From positions 12,520,205 through 12,584,204 of the forward strand of contig NC_067206.1 of the NCBI RefSeq assembly GCF_026262505.1: a stretch of 64,000 bases of DNA, written 5' to 3'. The translations under genes and the position numbers were made by a program. The notes under the pieces are model-generated. The model searched no databases. It saw only the letters and a program-made list of their open reading frames with translations, and was not told the DNA's origin. Shown here piece by piece: positions 38,085 to 48,002 of the stretch (its first letter is position 1; each line of letters starts with the position of its first letter). The stretch is from Trichomonas vaginalis G3. Taxonomy: Eukaryota; Parabasalia; Trichomonadida; Trichomonadidae.

Positions 38085-38400
38085 TACACTGTCCGGCCAA
38101 ACGAATGTTATCGTTAAAATTCCAAATTACCCAGATTTTCCTTACTTTTACCACTCCCCATGTAATTTCTGGGGAAAACGATAATTCATTTTTTTTATGG
38201 ATGAATAGATCGTTTTCCTAGAAAGGACCTCATATCTCTGGCTAAAAAGAGTGTCAGATCCTAAATAGGTTATTGATCTAGTGTACAAATCCAATAAAAA
38301 GCCTATTTTTTTGGCTTTTTTGGTGCTCATTTTTTCGAAGATCTACATGAATATGGGGAAACCATCGGATTTTTTTGGTTAACCCACATCTTCATGTAGT
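38085..38400 (-). mobile_element. Tc1/mariner-like transposon scrap
   Basis: The minus strand at 38,148-38,330 encodes 60 residues containing LSRKTIYSSIKKMNYRFPQK, which resembles the second helix-turn-helix of Tc1-type transposases (S-R-x-T-V-x-x-x-L-K). Just beyond it lies TACACTGTCCGGCCAAACG (about 38,086-38,104), which looks like a Tc1/mariner terminal repeat. No second repeat or catalytic domain was found, so at most a fragment remains. Weak call. Confidence 0.3.
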
Positions 38401-39230
38401 CTGGACTATCTTTCCTCGAAGGACCTCTTTACGGGTGTAAAAACTCATAAAGTTCTCAAAAGATTCATTCTCGATCTCCATGCTGAAAGAATTTACAATA
38501 AAAAAGAGATCTACGCATCAAACTACAGCCATAAATGAACTGAACCCCTAAAGCTCAGCTCTTAGTTTATCAAAAACGTCGAAATCCTTCTCATTGCAAT
38601 CAAATTTTCTCAATAACTCATAAGAAAAATCGAATTTTGATTAAGCCGATGTTATAGGTATCACAAATACTACAAACTTGAGCAATATCGAAATTGCCAG
38701 CAAAAGTTTGAAATTGCATTGCTCATATTTGTTTTGTAAACTAAAAATCTGCTTATATTATTCATTAATTTTTTATATATTATTCATATACTTTAATAAA
38801 AACAATACTATTTCACCTTAAAAATGAATTTCATAAGTCAATATTATTTTTTTGAAAATGTATCAATTTTCGATTAAAACAACATGAGAATAAAATTTAC
38901 GCAAAATTATTTTAAAAAATGGTTTTAAAAATTTACAATTGATGAAGAATAAGATTGCAAGAAGTTTTGAAGTTTAATTTTAAGAAAAAAAATTCGGATA
39001 TTATTCATGGATCTAAGTAATCTGATATTTGAGTATCGGCACTATGCATAAAACATATATTTATAGTTTTTTTGGAGTTTTATGATTTTAAATATATTCA
39101 AATTTGGCAATCCAATAGATTTTTAAAAAATAGATAAATAAAAATAGATTACATATGCAGCAGATTTAGAACATGAAACAAATCTTATAGTGACCCAAAA
39201 AAAAATTCATGATCCAAAAAAGAAAAAAAT

Positions 39231-39300
39231 TGGCTAAATGGGAATCAAACCTTGGCATAATAAATCATTATGTCGGATGTTTCCACTACACTACACCGGC
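39231..39300 (-). pseudogene. tRNA-like relic
   Basis: Read on the minus strand, the segment has a perfect A-box (TAGTGTAGTGG), a perfect 5-bp anticodon-type stem CATAA/TTATG with a 7-nt loop, a near-consensus B-box (GGTTTGATTCC) and a T run 3-10 bases after its end. But the acceptor ends (GCCGGTG and TTAGCCA) do not pair, the T stem is poor, and position 33 is G instead of T. It is therefore a decayed tRNA or tRNA-derived sequence, not a working tRNA. Confidence 0.45.
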
Positions 39301-39485
39301 AGTTCCAAAAATAACCTTGGTGGTTCTATTTAATAGCTACTCCCAACGATAGGCGGTGTCCCCAGCTTTAGAGAGGTTGTTAAAATAAAGAAAAACTGGG
39401 TAATATTGTTTTCATTCATCGTGAGGACAACCTTTATCTCAATGGTTTTCAACGATGATTATTTTCAATTCAAATGTTTTGAAGT

Positions 39486-41000
39486 ATGGAATATAAAGAA
39501 GACTTTAACTTACAGCCACGATCAAGGATATCCACTACTCCAGATTTATCACAATTTATTGATGATTACGTGAAAATAGAAGAAATACTCGATTTTAAGC
39601 TATGTGATTTTGAAAATCTTTGTGCTCAAACATTCAGTATGTTTCAAGAATCAGGAACTGCTGCACGCATGTACTTAGACGAAATAACAACTCTTTTGAA
39701 AAATTGGCGTTCCAAAATAATTGAGAATCGAATTAATGTTAAGATATTTATAAAATGCTTTGAATATCACTACATTGGTGATGTAATGTATTCATTTATT
39801 AATCCAGATCTTTCTACATTATATCCTGCATCAATTTTTTCGAATTTTGATATATATACTGCTATTTTATCTGGAATACATTTTCTTAATATAATTTCGT
39901 ACTTTGATTTAGATCAGTTTAAATCTTTTCTGGAAGGCGGACAAGTTTTCGAAATTTTATATAAATTATTCATTAACGATGAATTCAACTATGATAAAAC
40001 AGTCTCTGGCGAGATCTTAGCCACAATGATCAATATATCTCCGATAGAGGCCAAATTTCCTGATCCATTTCCGAATTTCCAAGAATGTTTTGAATCAGTT
40101 TCTGAGTTACTACGAGTATTTTGCAAGAATGGACTTCCTTACTGCTTTCTAATTAGACTTTTATACAATGTTTCAGAAATATTGCCTTTTGTTTTTGATT
40201 TAGAGACCTTACAATACATTAGGATAACAATTGGGCAGTTGATGGACGAAGATGACTTTTATTTTGCCCTTAGATTTGCTTTTAACCTTGTGAAAGAAAA
40301 TCCAAAATTATCTCCTTTCTTTTTTGATTTTCTAGGGCGATACTACCATGATATTCTTGATTTCCAGTTAGATACGATATCACATGCCTTTAGATTACTT
40401 AATCTTTTCGTAATTGAGTTGCCTGATCAAATTGTCTTGCAAATTTTTGATTTATTTGAAGATATTAATAGTGTCTTCGAAAGGATATTCTCATCTTCGG
40501 CTACTGCTCATCAAGGTTTGATATTCTTTTCTGAAATTTCTTCAAGAACTGTTAATGGTGAGCTTCTTTTAATGAAATTCTTGCATGATATGGATATAAC
40601 CATTGAAAACATATGCTCCAATGTATTGGAAGCATCAGAACTGATATCAATATATGGGAAATCAGAAGTTGTTACTTTTTTCTCTGCTCTTCTTGAGAAT
40701 TATAATGGTGCAAATGCTCTCTGTGTTGAATATCTTGATCCAGGACTACTGTCTGAGATAATGCAGCGAGGAGAGGACTATTTATGTTTGAGATCTTTGA
40801 AATTATTATATGCTATGATAAATTATGTCAATGCGCAGGGATCTGAGAATATAAATCACTATATTGATGTGATGAATGATTGCGACATCCCAGAACAAGT
40901 TGAATCATTGATTGACAGCGAAAATGAAGAAATAAGTTTCATGGCAACGGCAATAACAGAAAGAGTACAGAGTATTTTAGAGAGAAATGAAAGTAATTGA
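39486..41000 (+). CDS. 504-aa helical protein, function unknown
   Basis: The product is rich in Phe, Leu, Ile, Asp and Glu and appears all-helical, with amphipathic segments spaced as in armadillo/HEAT-like solenoids (e.g. LCDFENLCAQTFSMFQESGT, LKLLYAMINYVNAQGSENIN). No enzyme motif, signal peptide or membrane segment. This type of ~500-aa helical protein is common among trichomonad hypotheticals. The start MEYKEDFNLQPRSRIS follows a short AT-rich leader. Not assigned. Confidence 0.65.
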   Translation: MEYKEDFNLQPRSRISTTPDLSQFIDDYVKIEEILDFKLCDFENLCAQTFSMFQESGTAARMYLDEITTLLKNWRSKIIENRINVKIFIKCFEYHYIGDVMYSFINPDLSTLYPASIFSNFDIYTAILSGIHFLNIISYFDLDQFKSFLEGGQVFEILYKLFINDEFNYDKTVSGEILATMINISPIEAKFPDPFPNFQECFESVSELLRVFCKNGLPYCFLIRLLYNVSEILPFVFDLETLQYIRITIGQLMDEDDFYFALRFAFNLVKENPKLSPFFFDFLGRYYHDILDFQLDTISHAFRLLNLFVIELPDQIVLQIFDLFEDINSVFERIFSSSATAHQGLIFFSEISSRTVNGELLLMKFLHDMDITIENICSNVLEASELISIYGKSEVVTFFSALLENYNGANALCVEYLDPGLLSEIMQRGEDYLCLRSLKLLYAMINYVNAQGSENINHYIDVMNDCDIPEQVESLIDSENEEISFMATAITERVQSILERNESN

Positions 41001-41240
41001 ATAAATTTATTTGTTAATGTTTATACAAAATAATAATTATGAAAAATAATACTTGGTTTATAATTTTCACTATAATGAATGATAAATAACAATATTTATT
41101 GATAGAAGCATAAAATTATGTATGGGAATATATTGTTAATAGAACCTATATTTGTTGGAATAATTCTGAATGAATTGGAATATTAACGAATACATTAATT
41201 ATTGAGATGATACATAATAGAAGATTTTGTGCATGAGTGT

Positions 41241-43101
41241 GGGACAAACTATCCAGTGTCACTTTTTTATTAACCTTATTTTAAAAAATTAATAAAATAA
41301 TAATAAAAAATTATTTGAATCTTTTACATTAATTGTTTCTTTTTTAAAAGTACCTTTGAAGTACAATAAACAAGATTTGAATCTATTGATCCTTGTTGCA
41401 AACTTGAATATATTGCTTCAAGCATTTTCAAACATTCGACTTTTTTGTTTTCCAATATTTGTTCATGGTCATTAGCTTTTCGTAATATACGAACAACTTT
41501 ATCACTATTGATTAATTGAACTTTAAATTTAATCAATAATGCTGGAACAACCGTTGTGTATAATTCAACAACAAAATCGTCTAATCGAATATTCCTTCTC
41601 TCTGGGAAATAAGAATGCTTGAGAACTTTGAAATGTGACTCACTGACGTTATTAGTCGCGTCACCTCCGTTGCGATAGCGCTTATTCCAACGATCTAAAT
41701 GATGCCTCCATTGCCTATCGAAGTACTTTTGGGCTTTCGGTTCAGTGGAAAGAATTTCAAGAATTCGATCATAAACTGCATCTAGGTCTGCAGCTTCTTC
41801 TTGAGTGAGGTGCTCTGGAACTTCTTCACTTGTTTCAAACGTTTCTTCTTCTGGAATAAATTCAGAATCGTTTGGATCATCAGAAGATTCTCGTGGTAAA
41901 AAGATTTGAGAAGGTTGAAATTCATTTTCGATGAATTCTTCTTCATATTGTTCCTCTTCTTCAATTTCTTCTGCTTGAAGTAAGTGAGATTGAGCTGGTT
42001 CCTCTCTAGGATTTTCTTCTTCTTGGTTCTGTTCTTCCTCGGGAGATTCTTCTTTAGTATCGAATACTAATAATTTCATTAGATTATAAAATTCTTCAAA
42101 ATTGTCTCGTGATTTAAACTTATCCGCTTTTCTTAATATGGCGCGAAGGACATGCACGCCACACCAAAGAATATGACAGTTTGGAATACCTCGCTCAATT
42201 GCCTCGGCTATTTGTGGGGCGCAGTCCATACTTATCATCTCGGGTTCTCTATTAATATATTGAAAATAACGACAAACACAATATTGAATATTTTCGCTTG
42301 TGTCAGGAGAAATAAAGAAATACAAAAAAGGAAAAACAATAGTATGTTCTGTTTTTCCTGTGAGTGCATATAATGGAATGTTAGCCCTTAGAAGTTTATA
42401 CGTTGAATCGATGTGAAACGTAGAAATTTGGTGACCAAGGGCCTTCGCTTCGAAAGGTGCATATAAAAAAACTAGTTTTCCCGGCTCAGAGATAAATTCA
42501 ATTAAATCTTCTGGACAACTTTCTTGAACAGATTCGACAAAGATAGCTAAAGAAACTTTTTCATCCGAACTAAAGCGTTTGGAAACAATTTCAGCTCTTT
42601 GAGCAAATTTACGTAATGCATCTGGACCTTGTGCAAATATTGAAAGTAACTCTTCGTCTGTATATGAAATATTTAAGTCTTGGAAACACTTAAGTTGAGC
42701 TGTAGCATGATTCATATTGTTTTCAAAGTAATGTTTAAGATAATTTCTGACAAATAATGAGGATATTGTTTTTGTTGATTTCGGAGGTGCAGAATGATCA
42801 TGAGAGTCAGAGTGGATTAGTAGTTCATATTTATCTTGATCTATTATCCGGACTTTGAATTTAGCTTGACATTGTGGATACTTACATTTGTATTCGATCG
42901 TGGAGTATTCTTTCCTGCATTTTTGAGAGTAGCCCATGCTAGCTTTTATCTCTTCTTGGATACCAAACTGGAGGAGCTCCATAGTGTTGAATATCACGGG
43001 CTCCATACAACAAATTGAATAAGGTATTTCAAAATTTGAAGGAAATGGTCCATCATTGAATGTAGTGGCCGGGAATTGAATGACATACAGATAGTTTGAG
43101 G
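41241..43101. mobile_element. Mutator-like (MULE) DNA transposon
   Basis: A ~1.86-kb unit with a transposase gene and short imperfect terminal inverted repeats: CAAACTATC then TGTCACTT at 41,245-41,264, and, read inversely, CAAACTATC then TGTCATTC ending at 43,098. I found no clear 9-bp target duplication. The transposase frame is open throughout, so it may be recent. Confidence 0.6.
41324..43006 (-). CDS. MULE transposase with acidic insertion
   Basis: 560 aa. An N-terminal zinc finger of FLYWCH/WRKY-like type (C41, C46, H69, H71). The MULE DDE core: D200 in FHIDSTYKLL, D261 in MISMDCAPQIAEAI, the C-x2-H signature at C282/H285 (ILWCGVHVLRAI), and the third acidic residue E456 in TNNVSESHFKV. 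Between the second and third catalytic residues lies a ~95-residue Glu-rich insertion (about 315-410) where plant and fungal MULEs have a helical insert. All catalytic residues are present, so the enzyme could be active. It cuts and joins element ends. Confidence 0.85.
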   Translation of the reverse strand: MEPVIFNTMELLQFGIQEEIKASMGYSQKCRKEYSTIEYKCKYPQCQAKFKVRIIDQDKYELLIHSDSHDHSAPPKSTKTISSLFVRNYLKHYFENNMNHATAQLKCFQDLNISYTDEELLSIFAQGPDALRKFAQRAEIVSKRFSSDEKVSLAIFVESVQESCPEDLIEFISEPGKLVFLYAPFEAKALGHQISTFHIDSTYKLLRANIPLYALTGKTEHTIVFPFLYFFISPDTSENIQYCVCRYFQYINREPEMISMDCAPQIAEAIERGIPNCHILWCGVHVLRAILRKADKFKSRDNFEEFYNLMKLLVFDTKEESPEEEQNQEEENPREEPAQSHLLQAEEIEEEEQYEEEFIENEFQPSQIFLPRESSDDPNDSEFIPEEETFETSEEVPEHLTQEEAADLDAVYDRILEILSTEPKAQKYFDRQWRHHLDRWNKRYRNGGDATNNVSESHFKVLKHSYFPERRNIRLDDFVVELYTTVVPALLIKFKVQLINSDKVVRILRKANDHEQILENKKVECLKMLEAIYSSLQQGSIDSNLVYCTSKVLLKKKQLM

Positions 43102-43150
43102 AAATTTGTTATAAATTATAATATAATTGAAGAATTAATTATCAAAACAA

Positions 43151-43526
43151 GTCTAAGAGCCATTAGTCAGATTTTCCCGAAATGCAAGGTTAAGATTTTA
43201 GCAGCGACTAACTTTGAGTGTACATATATAATTGTTATACTGAGTACTTTCTATCTGTGTTACTTATTTGAGTCTAAGAGCCATTAGTCAGATTTTCCCG
43301 AAATGCAAGGTTAAGATTTTAGCAGCGACTAACTTTGAGTGTACATATATAATTGTTATACTGAGTACTTTCTATCTGTGTTACTTATTTGAGTCTAAGA
43401 GCCATTAGTCAGATTTTCCCGAAATGCAAGGTTAAGATTTTAGCAGCGACTAACTTTGAGTGTACATATATAATTGTTATACTGAGTACTTTCTATCTGT
43501 GTTACTTATTTGAGTCTAAGAGTCAT
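43151..43526 (+). repeat. 121-bp tandem repeat, three copies plus a stub
   Basis: Units begin GTCTAAGAGCCATTAGTCAG at 43,151, 43,272 and 43,393, with a 13-bp start of a fourth at 43,514. The copies are identical by eye. The array lies between the MULE end and the palindromic element. Not coding. Confidence 0.95.
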
Positions 43527-43796
43527 TTCTACCATAGAACTAGATATTGTCTCAGTTAGTATGACTATGTTGGGTACTGTGGCACTGCGTTCCACCTTAC
43601 CCAAGATAACAGTTTGACACTTTACGAAACCGGTAACGTATATTTTACAACACAACCATAACACCAACTTAACCTTAAATATTTACAAAACCATCTGACA
43701 CATAAACGACTTCACTAACGAATTCACTACCATCCTCACTAAATAAAAAATAACCTTATTTTTATTTTTTTAAATTTTTTATTTCATTACAAAGAC
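43527..43796. other. Spacer ahead of palindromic element
   Basis: 270 bp without a gene. It contains ACCAACTTAACCTTAAATAT and may include the true left end of the palindromic element, which I cannot place because the right end lies outside the window. Confidence 0.3.
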
Positions 43797-44231
43797 ATGT
43801 CTGACTACATTTACTATGACTCTTTCCCAGAACGTTTCCGTGAACTATTCAAAACTCAAGTAAAACTGAGAAACATGCATTTTAACAAAGACAGACCCAT
43901 TGACGATGAAAGAAACCCTGAATATATTACAATCCCTTATGACGCAAAGTTCATTGCATACATTCCTTATGGTCGCAGAGGAACGAAAACTATTTCAACA
44001 AAGAACAAAAATTATTTCTGGAGCGATGAAGAAAATTGCCTTATCTACATAAATGCATACTTAAATAAAGCTACATATTGTACAAAAGAAGGTTGGACTG
44101 GATTTGAGCTCTACATATACGACGACGATGGAAACAGACGTTGTGTATACCCATACGATAATATGTACCATTGTTTTCATCAAGCATTAAACGAATACAT
44201 AGTCAGTAAGGGTCTCATTCCTGCTGAGTAG
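43797..44231 (+). CDS. 144-aa protein, function unknown
   Basis: Whole frame starting MSDYIYYDSFPERFRELFKT after a T-rich run. It is rich in Tyr, Asn and Asp, mixed alpha/beta in look (YITIPYDAKFIAYIPYGRRG, GFELYIYDDDGNRRCVYPYD), with no membrane segment. It is the outermost gene seen on the left of the palindromic element. Its mirror, if any, would be beyond the window. Family not recognised. Confidence 0.55.
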   Translation: MSDYIYYDSFPERFRELFKTQVKLRNMHFNKDRPIDDERNPEYITIPYDAKFIAYIPYGRRGTKTISTKNKNYFWSDEENCLIYINAYLNKATYCTKEGWTGFELYIYDDDGNRRCVYPYDNMYHCFHQALNEYIVSKGLIPAE

Positions 44232-44332
44232 AAATGTTATATTTTTGTTCTGTCATTTATAAAAAAATAAAATAAAAATAAATGATATCACCACCCTCAC
44301 ACGTATGAAAACATAGCACAAAAATAATGTTT

Positions 44333-44380
44333 ATGTTAGAATGTTAGATCTAACACGTTTTTTCACCTCTTTTTTCACCC
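44333..44380. repeat. AGATCT palindrome, hybrid type
   Basis: ATGTTAGATCTAACACG is followed by TTTCACCTC and TTTCACCC units, so one site combines the TTAGATCTAA centre of the first class with the CACC arms of the second. It is preceded by AAAAATAATGTTTATG as are the sites inside the arms. Confidence 0.7.
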
Positions 44381-44396
44381 TGTTGAATTCATTGCT

Positions 44397-44633
44397 TTAT
44401 AACTCTCTTCCTTTCTCCAACTCTTCTAACTTCTTCTTAAGTTCAGCAATGTTGTCCTCATGAAGTTTAATCTTCCTTAATATACCTTCTCTATCTAATG
44501 GTTGCTTTATCTTTCTAAACTGAACTCTACCATCCTTCATAGTATGAATGTAAAAACCTTCTGGAATAGTTCCTGATTTAATGTATTCTACCAAAACTTT
44601 TTGTTTCATTGCTTCAGTGACTTTAGTCGTCAT
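44397..44633 (-). CDS. 78-aa protein with beta-hairpin-like start and coiled coil
   Basis: Residues ~20-45 (IPEGFYIHTMKDGRVQFRKI) look like a small beta hairpin; residues ~50-78 (LRKIKLHEDNIAELKKKLEE) form a coiled coil. The same order, with the G-x-V/A turn, is seen in the Polinton 158-aa protein (YKVTFHKNGTASIS then coiled coil), suggesting a shared type of small DNA- or protein-binding module; this is only a resemblance. It reads toward the palindromic site at 44,333. Confidence 0.5.
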   Translation of the reverse strand: MTTKVTEAMKQKVLVEYIKSGTIPEGFYIHTMKDGRVQFRKIKQPLDREGILRKIKLHEDNIAELKKKLEELEKGREL

Positions 44634-45053
44634 TTTACTCTAAGGTGAAGCTAGCACAGCGATAATGGATTTCATGACTTTTTAGTATTTCATGCAATCT
44701 TAACAGATAGCCTTACAAGTACTTCCAGTGTCTCTAGCTGTCCCTCCTTTTTATATAACTCCATGACATTTATAATCTCGCGAAACTTAACAGGTAGCAT
44801 AACAGATTAAAATCAGATGAGGTTTTGAACCAAAATTTCTAAGCAACGTTGTCAAGGATTTTGAGGAACTAGGGACAGAGTGTGGCAAAGTCCAAGATTT
44901 AATTTATCTTCATCTGTTTCATCAACTATCTCATCTAATATGCCAATATTTTATTCATAACTCGTGGCAAACTCACTAACTTTCATTATGTTCATCTGCA
45001 TGCTTCATCTGATAGAAAGTATGACTTTCATTAATTCTGTGAGATAATGAAAA
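44634..45053. other. Non-coding interval of the palindromic element
   Basis: No gene seen. A diverged copy of the next repeat (ACTAGGGACAGAGTGTGGCA) starts near 44,867. Confidence 0.4.
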
Positions 45054-45242
45054 CTACTAGGGACAGAGACCATGGCAAAGTTTATGACTTTCATTATTTC
45101 CAGAACTTAATGAAAACTACTAGGGACAGAGACCATGGCAAAGTTTATGACTTTCATTATTTCCAGAACTTAATGAAAACTACTAGGGACAGAGACCATG
45201 GCAAAGTTCATGATTTAATTTATTCTCTCACTAACAACAAAC
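45054..45242 (+). repeat. 63-bp tandem repeat, three copies
   Basis: Units start CTACTAGGGACAGAGACCAT at 45,054, 45,117 and 45,180. The length is a multiple of three, so a short open frame runs across it (MKTTRDRDHGKVYDFHYFQN), but there is no other support for a gene. The third copy diverges in its second half. Confidence 0.9.
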
Positions 45243-45277
45243 ACAAACTCCAACACTAACGACAAAAATAAATGTCC

Positions 45278-47914
45278 TCACTTCTTAACAAAGTAATATG
45301 TGCTTCTTACACCACCATAGCTCAAACGTTTCTTTTCAAACATCGATTGAAACTTATTTTGAGCCATTGGCTTTAGTCTCTTTTTCTTCAAATACGCCAA
45401 GAAATCTTCTTCACATCTTTTCACTTCATAGCCTTCTTTAAACTCCTCCTTGTTAAGTTCTATGAAATCCTTTATCTCATTCTTTGTTGCAATGGCTTCT
45501 TCATGAACGACATCGTGAACTATTTCATCATTGTTCTCATGTATGACCTCCTCACTGTTCTCATGAACTATTTCATCATTGTTCTCATGTATGACCTCCT
45601 CACTGTTCTCATGAACTATTTCATCACTGTTCTCATGTATGACCTCCTCACTGTTCTCATGAACTATTTCATCACTGTTCTCATGTATGACCTCCTCACT
45701 GTCTTTCATAAGCGTTTCAAAATCTCCTTTACTCATTACTTCAATCTCATGCTGTTCACAGTAGTACTTAAACTCACTGTATATGTCTTTGTTGTATGTT
45801 ATATTGCTTCCCATGTACTCCATGAATTTTTCAAGCACTTCCTCATAATTCACTGTTTCTTTCTTTCCACGACCTTCTAATATCATACTTGCTTCGTAAA
45901 TATAACTTCTTGCAGAACCGTCTCGCTTTCTACTTCTCTTCACAAATTCTCTCATCTTGCCACCAAATACATTTGAACTACATGCAAAGAATTCATTCTC
46001 CTTCGCAAATTCTTTATATCTTCTGTAGCACTCTGTACAATTCCATCCGGATACAAACTTTTCATAGAACTCCTCGTAAAACATTTGGTAAGGTGTTTTG
46101 TTCATTTCGATGAGTTCTTGTTTAGCCCTGGTGAATGGTATCTTCCTTACATCAAATTCACTTAAATCTTTCTTCATGAAGTACGTCAGTAAGTTTGAAT
46201 AAAACTCTTCATTAAAGCTTTCAATGAGATTTGAGAAATATTCGTAATTTCCTTTGTATCTGCTGCTTACGTCAATGACAACAAATCTTCTGTCGTCTTT
46301 GTCAATCTTTACTGAGTTGAAGTTGTTAGATATCATGATGATATTACAAACATTCTCTATCTTTCTTACTGGCTGACACTTCTGATTTAAGTCCAACTGA
46401 GTCTCTGTTACTATTGACTTTAGTGCGTCGTGGTTCATGACCTTAGACGTATCGCATGAGCTTAGTTCATTGCATACGATGAGCTTCATGTTCTCAATAG
46501 CAGCATTGAATCTACCAACCACATTCTCTATTGCCGTTATATTATTGTTGGCGTACTTGCTAATGAGCTCGCATAGAACATTACTAAGTACATTCTTACC
46601 AGTTCCTTGCTTTCCTATTAACAAAAGTACTGTTCCAGTCTTTCCACAAGGATTTTGAACGATGTAGGCGAACCAGTTCAAAACATACTCATAAAGCTCT
46701 TCATCCTCATTACATATGACATCGTGAACATGTTTCAAATATCCTTCAATAACATTCTCATCTACTTCATTCAGTATCTCATACTCATATCCTCTGAAAT
46801 AGCTGTAAATGTCATCTCTTTCGTCAAAGAATCTCATGCCTGACTTCATAAGATAGTTCTTGTTCTGACCCGCTTCATAAATCATCAGTGCGTTCACATC
46901 CTTCTCCTCAATACGTCCTACATAAATACTCTTCATGAGCTTATTGAATTCCTTGCTATCTATTGATACAAGTGTTGTTGTGTCTCGTATTCCATCATAA
47001 TCTTTCACTAGATATGTCATACGTGCTCCGTCAATAACAACAACACATCTTCTTAAGTCATTTATAACACTAGCTATGTCAATACCTTCTTCACTCATGT
47101 ACTTATTTTTCCTCAAGTCCTTTAGTGTGAAAGTGTCTCTAAGTTCTATTTCAAGCAATTCATTTACACATCCTTTGCAATACTTCTCTATAAAATATTT
47201 CTGTCGTTCTTTACTAAGTTTCTTAACAGCTCTGAAGAACCATGTGTTTTGACTCAAACATCCTTCACAACTTCTCTCATTCATTCCTAGTTCTTTCATG
47301 TCATTATCTTCAACCTCTATGGTCTCATTGACTAAGGTCAAAGGGTTCTTAGTCATTGCTGGTCTTATCTGAAACAATGTTTGTGCAACAGGTTTAACTA
47401 GTTCAGCAACGTCCTTCCTTAATATGAATAGCTGTTTCCACTCATCTTTGCTAACAGTTCTTTCATAACCACTGACAGTAATGATTTCATTTGCTGACCT
47501 TAGACGCTTATGTTCTATCATTTGTATTGCTTTTGTGTAAGGCTTTCGTGAGCATAGGTTGTATATGTCATTCCTGCAATGTTCATTCATGCCAATAGTA
47601 CTAAATCCTTTCTTTGCTGTTGAATGCATAATATCCATTAGTTCCTGTGTTCGTATTGCTGTCTCATAAAATACAACAAGACCTTTGTCATCTATGACGT
47701 ACTTACCGAAAACATTGCTTATATTCTTTAACCATGAAATAACATCCTCATTCATGCTGTCAAACATGAAGTAAGGTCTTACATACTCTTCACTTATAAG
47801 ATACTCCACAAAGTACTTGTTAAACTCTATGTCCTCGTGAGCAATTTCATTAGGTTTGATATTAGTTCCTTTTGTCATTGCTGTCATGTACTTCACTCTC
47901 ATAGTTCCTTTCAA
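45278..47914 (-). CDS. SF3 (D5-like) helicase with acidic His/Glu/Asn repeat, left arm
   Basis: 878 aa, open throughout. Superfamily-3 NTPase motifs: Walker A GKQGTGKN at 434-441, Walker B KLIVCNE at about 477-483, motif C IIMISNN at about 525-531, and the arginine-finger-type DDRRFVVID at about 537-545. This is the layout of D5/DUF5906 replicative helicases of viruses and plasmids. The N-terminal ~350 residues may be a primase-like region (PYFMFDSMNED could replace a DxD) but that is weak. Two CxxC pairs lie at ~220-260. A 16-residue repeat EEVIHENSDEIVHENS occurs ~4.5 times at ~735-807, then a basic C-terminal domain. Confidence 0.8.
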   Translation of the reverse strand: MKGTMRVKYMTAMTKGTNIKPNEIAHEDIEFNKYFVEYLISEEYVRPYFMFDSMNEDVISWLKNISNVFGKYVIDDKGLVVFYETAIRTQELMDIMHSTAKKGFSTIGMNEHCRNDIYNLCSRKPYTKAIQMIEHKRLRSANEIITVSGYERTVSKDEWKQLFILRKDVAELVKPVAQTLFQIRPAMTKNPLTLVNETIEVEDNDMKELGMNERSCEGCLSQNTWFFRAVKKLSKERQKYFIEKYCKGCVNELLEIELRDTFTLKDLRKNKYMSEEGIDIASVINDLRRCVVVIDGARMTYLVKDYDGIRDTTTLVSIDSKEFNKLMKSIYVGRIEEKDVNALMIYEAGQNKNYLMKSGMRFFDERDDIYSYFRGYEYEILNEVDENVIEGYLKHVHDVICNEDEELYEYVLNWFAYIVQNPCGKTGTVLLLIGKQGTGKNVLSNVLCELISKYANNNITAIENVVGRFNAAIENMKLIVCNELSSCDTSKVMNHDALKSIVTETQLDLNQKCQPVRKIENVCNIIMISNNFNSVKIDKDDRRFVVIDVSSRYKGNYEYFSNLIESFNEEFYSNLLTYFMKKDLSEFDVRKIPFTRAKQELIEMNKTPYQMFYEEFYEKFVSGWNCTECYRRYKEFAKENEFFACSSNVFGGKMREFVKRSRKRDGSARSYIYEASMILEGRGKKETVNYEEVLEKFMEYMGSNITYNKDIYSEFKYYCEQHEIEVMSKGDFETLMKDSEEVIHENSDEIVHENSEEVIHENSDEIVHENSEEVIHENNDEIVHENSEEVIHENNDEIVHDVVHEEAIATKNEIKDFIELNKEEFKEGYEVKRCEEDFLAYLKKKRLKPMAQNKFQSMFEKKRLSYGGVRSTYYFVKK
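45495..45710 (-). repeat. 48-bp coding minisatellite, ~4.5 copies
   Basis: Each 48-bp unit encodes EEVIHENSDEIVHENS with N/S variants. The matching array in the right arm has about 33 units. Confidence 0.9.
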
Positions 47915-48002
47915 TAGCGTAAAAGTACTTCATTGTTTCATAACTGCTCTAAATTCTGTTCAAAATTCGTACAACATAACTTTTTAACATTAGTGAAAGA
48001 AC
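47915..48002. promoter_or_regulatory. Divergent promoter between helicase and HNH genes, left arm
   Basis: 88 bp separate the two start codons. The gap is AT-rich and contains ACATAACTTTTTAACATTAG just before the HNH start. The mirrored gap at 59,868-59,955 is the same. Role inferred from position. Confidence 0.45.

Larger units (their letters stand above)
38028..39485. other. Long gene-poor interval
   Basis: 1.46 kb containing a transposon scrap (38,085-38,400) and a tRNA-like relic (39,231-39,300). The rest, 38,600-39,200, is very AT-rich without a signal. Confidence 0.5.

Noticed and set aside
39231-39300. Functional tRNA
   Set aside because: Acceptor ends do not pair, T stem is poor and U33 is missing; kept as a relic only.
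45047-45259. 70-codon frame over the 63-bp repeat
   Set aside because: Open only because the repeat length is a multiple of three; the third unit diverges and no other support exists.
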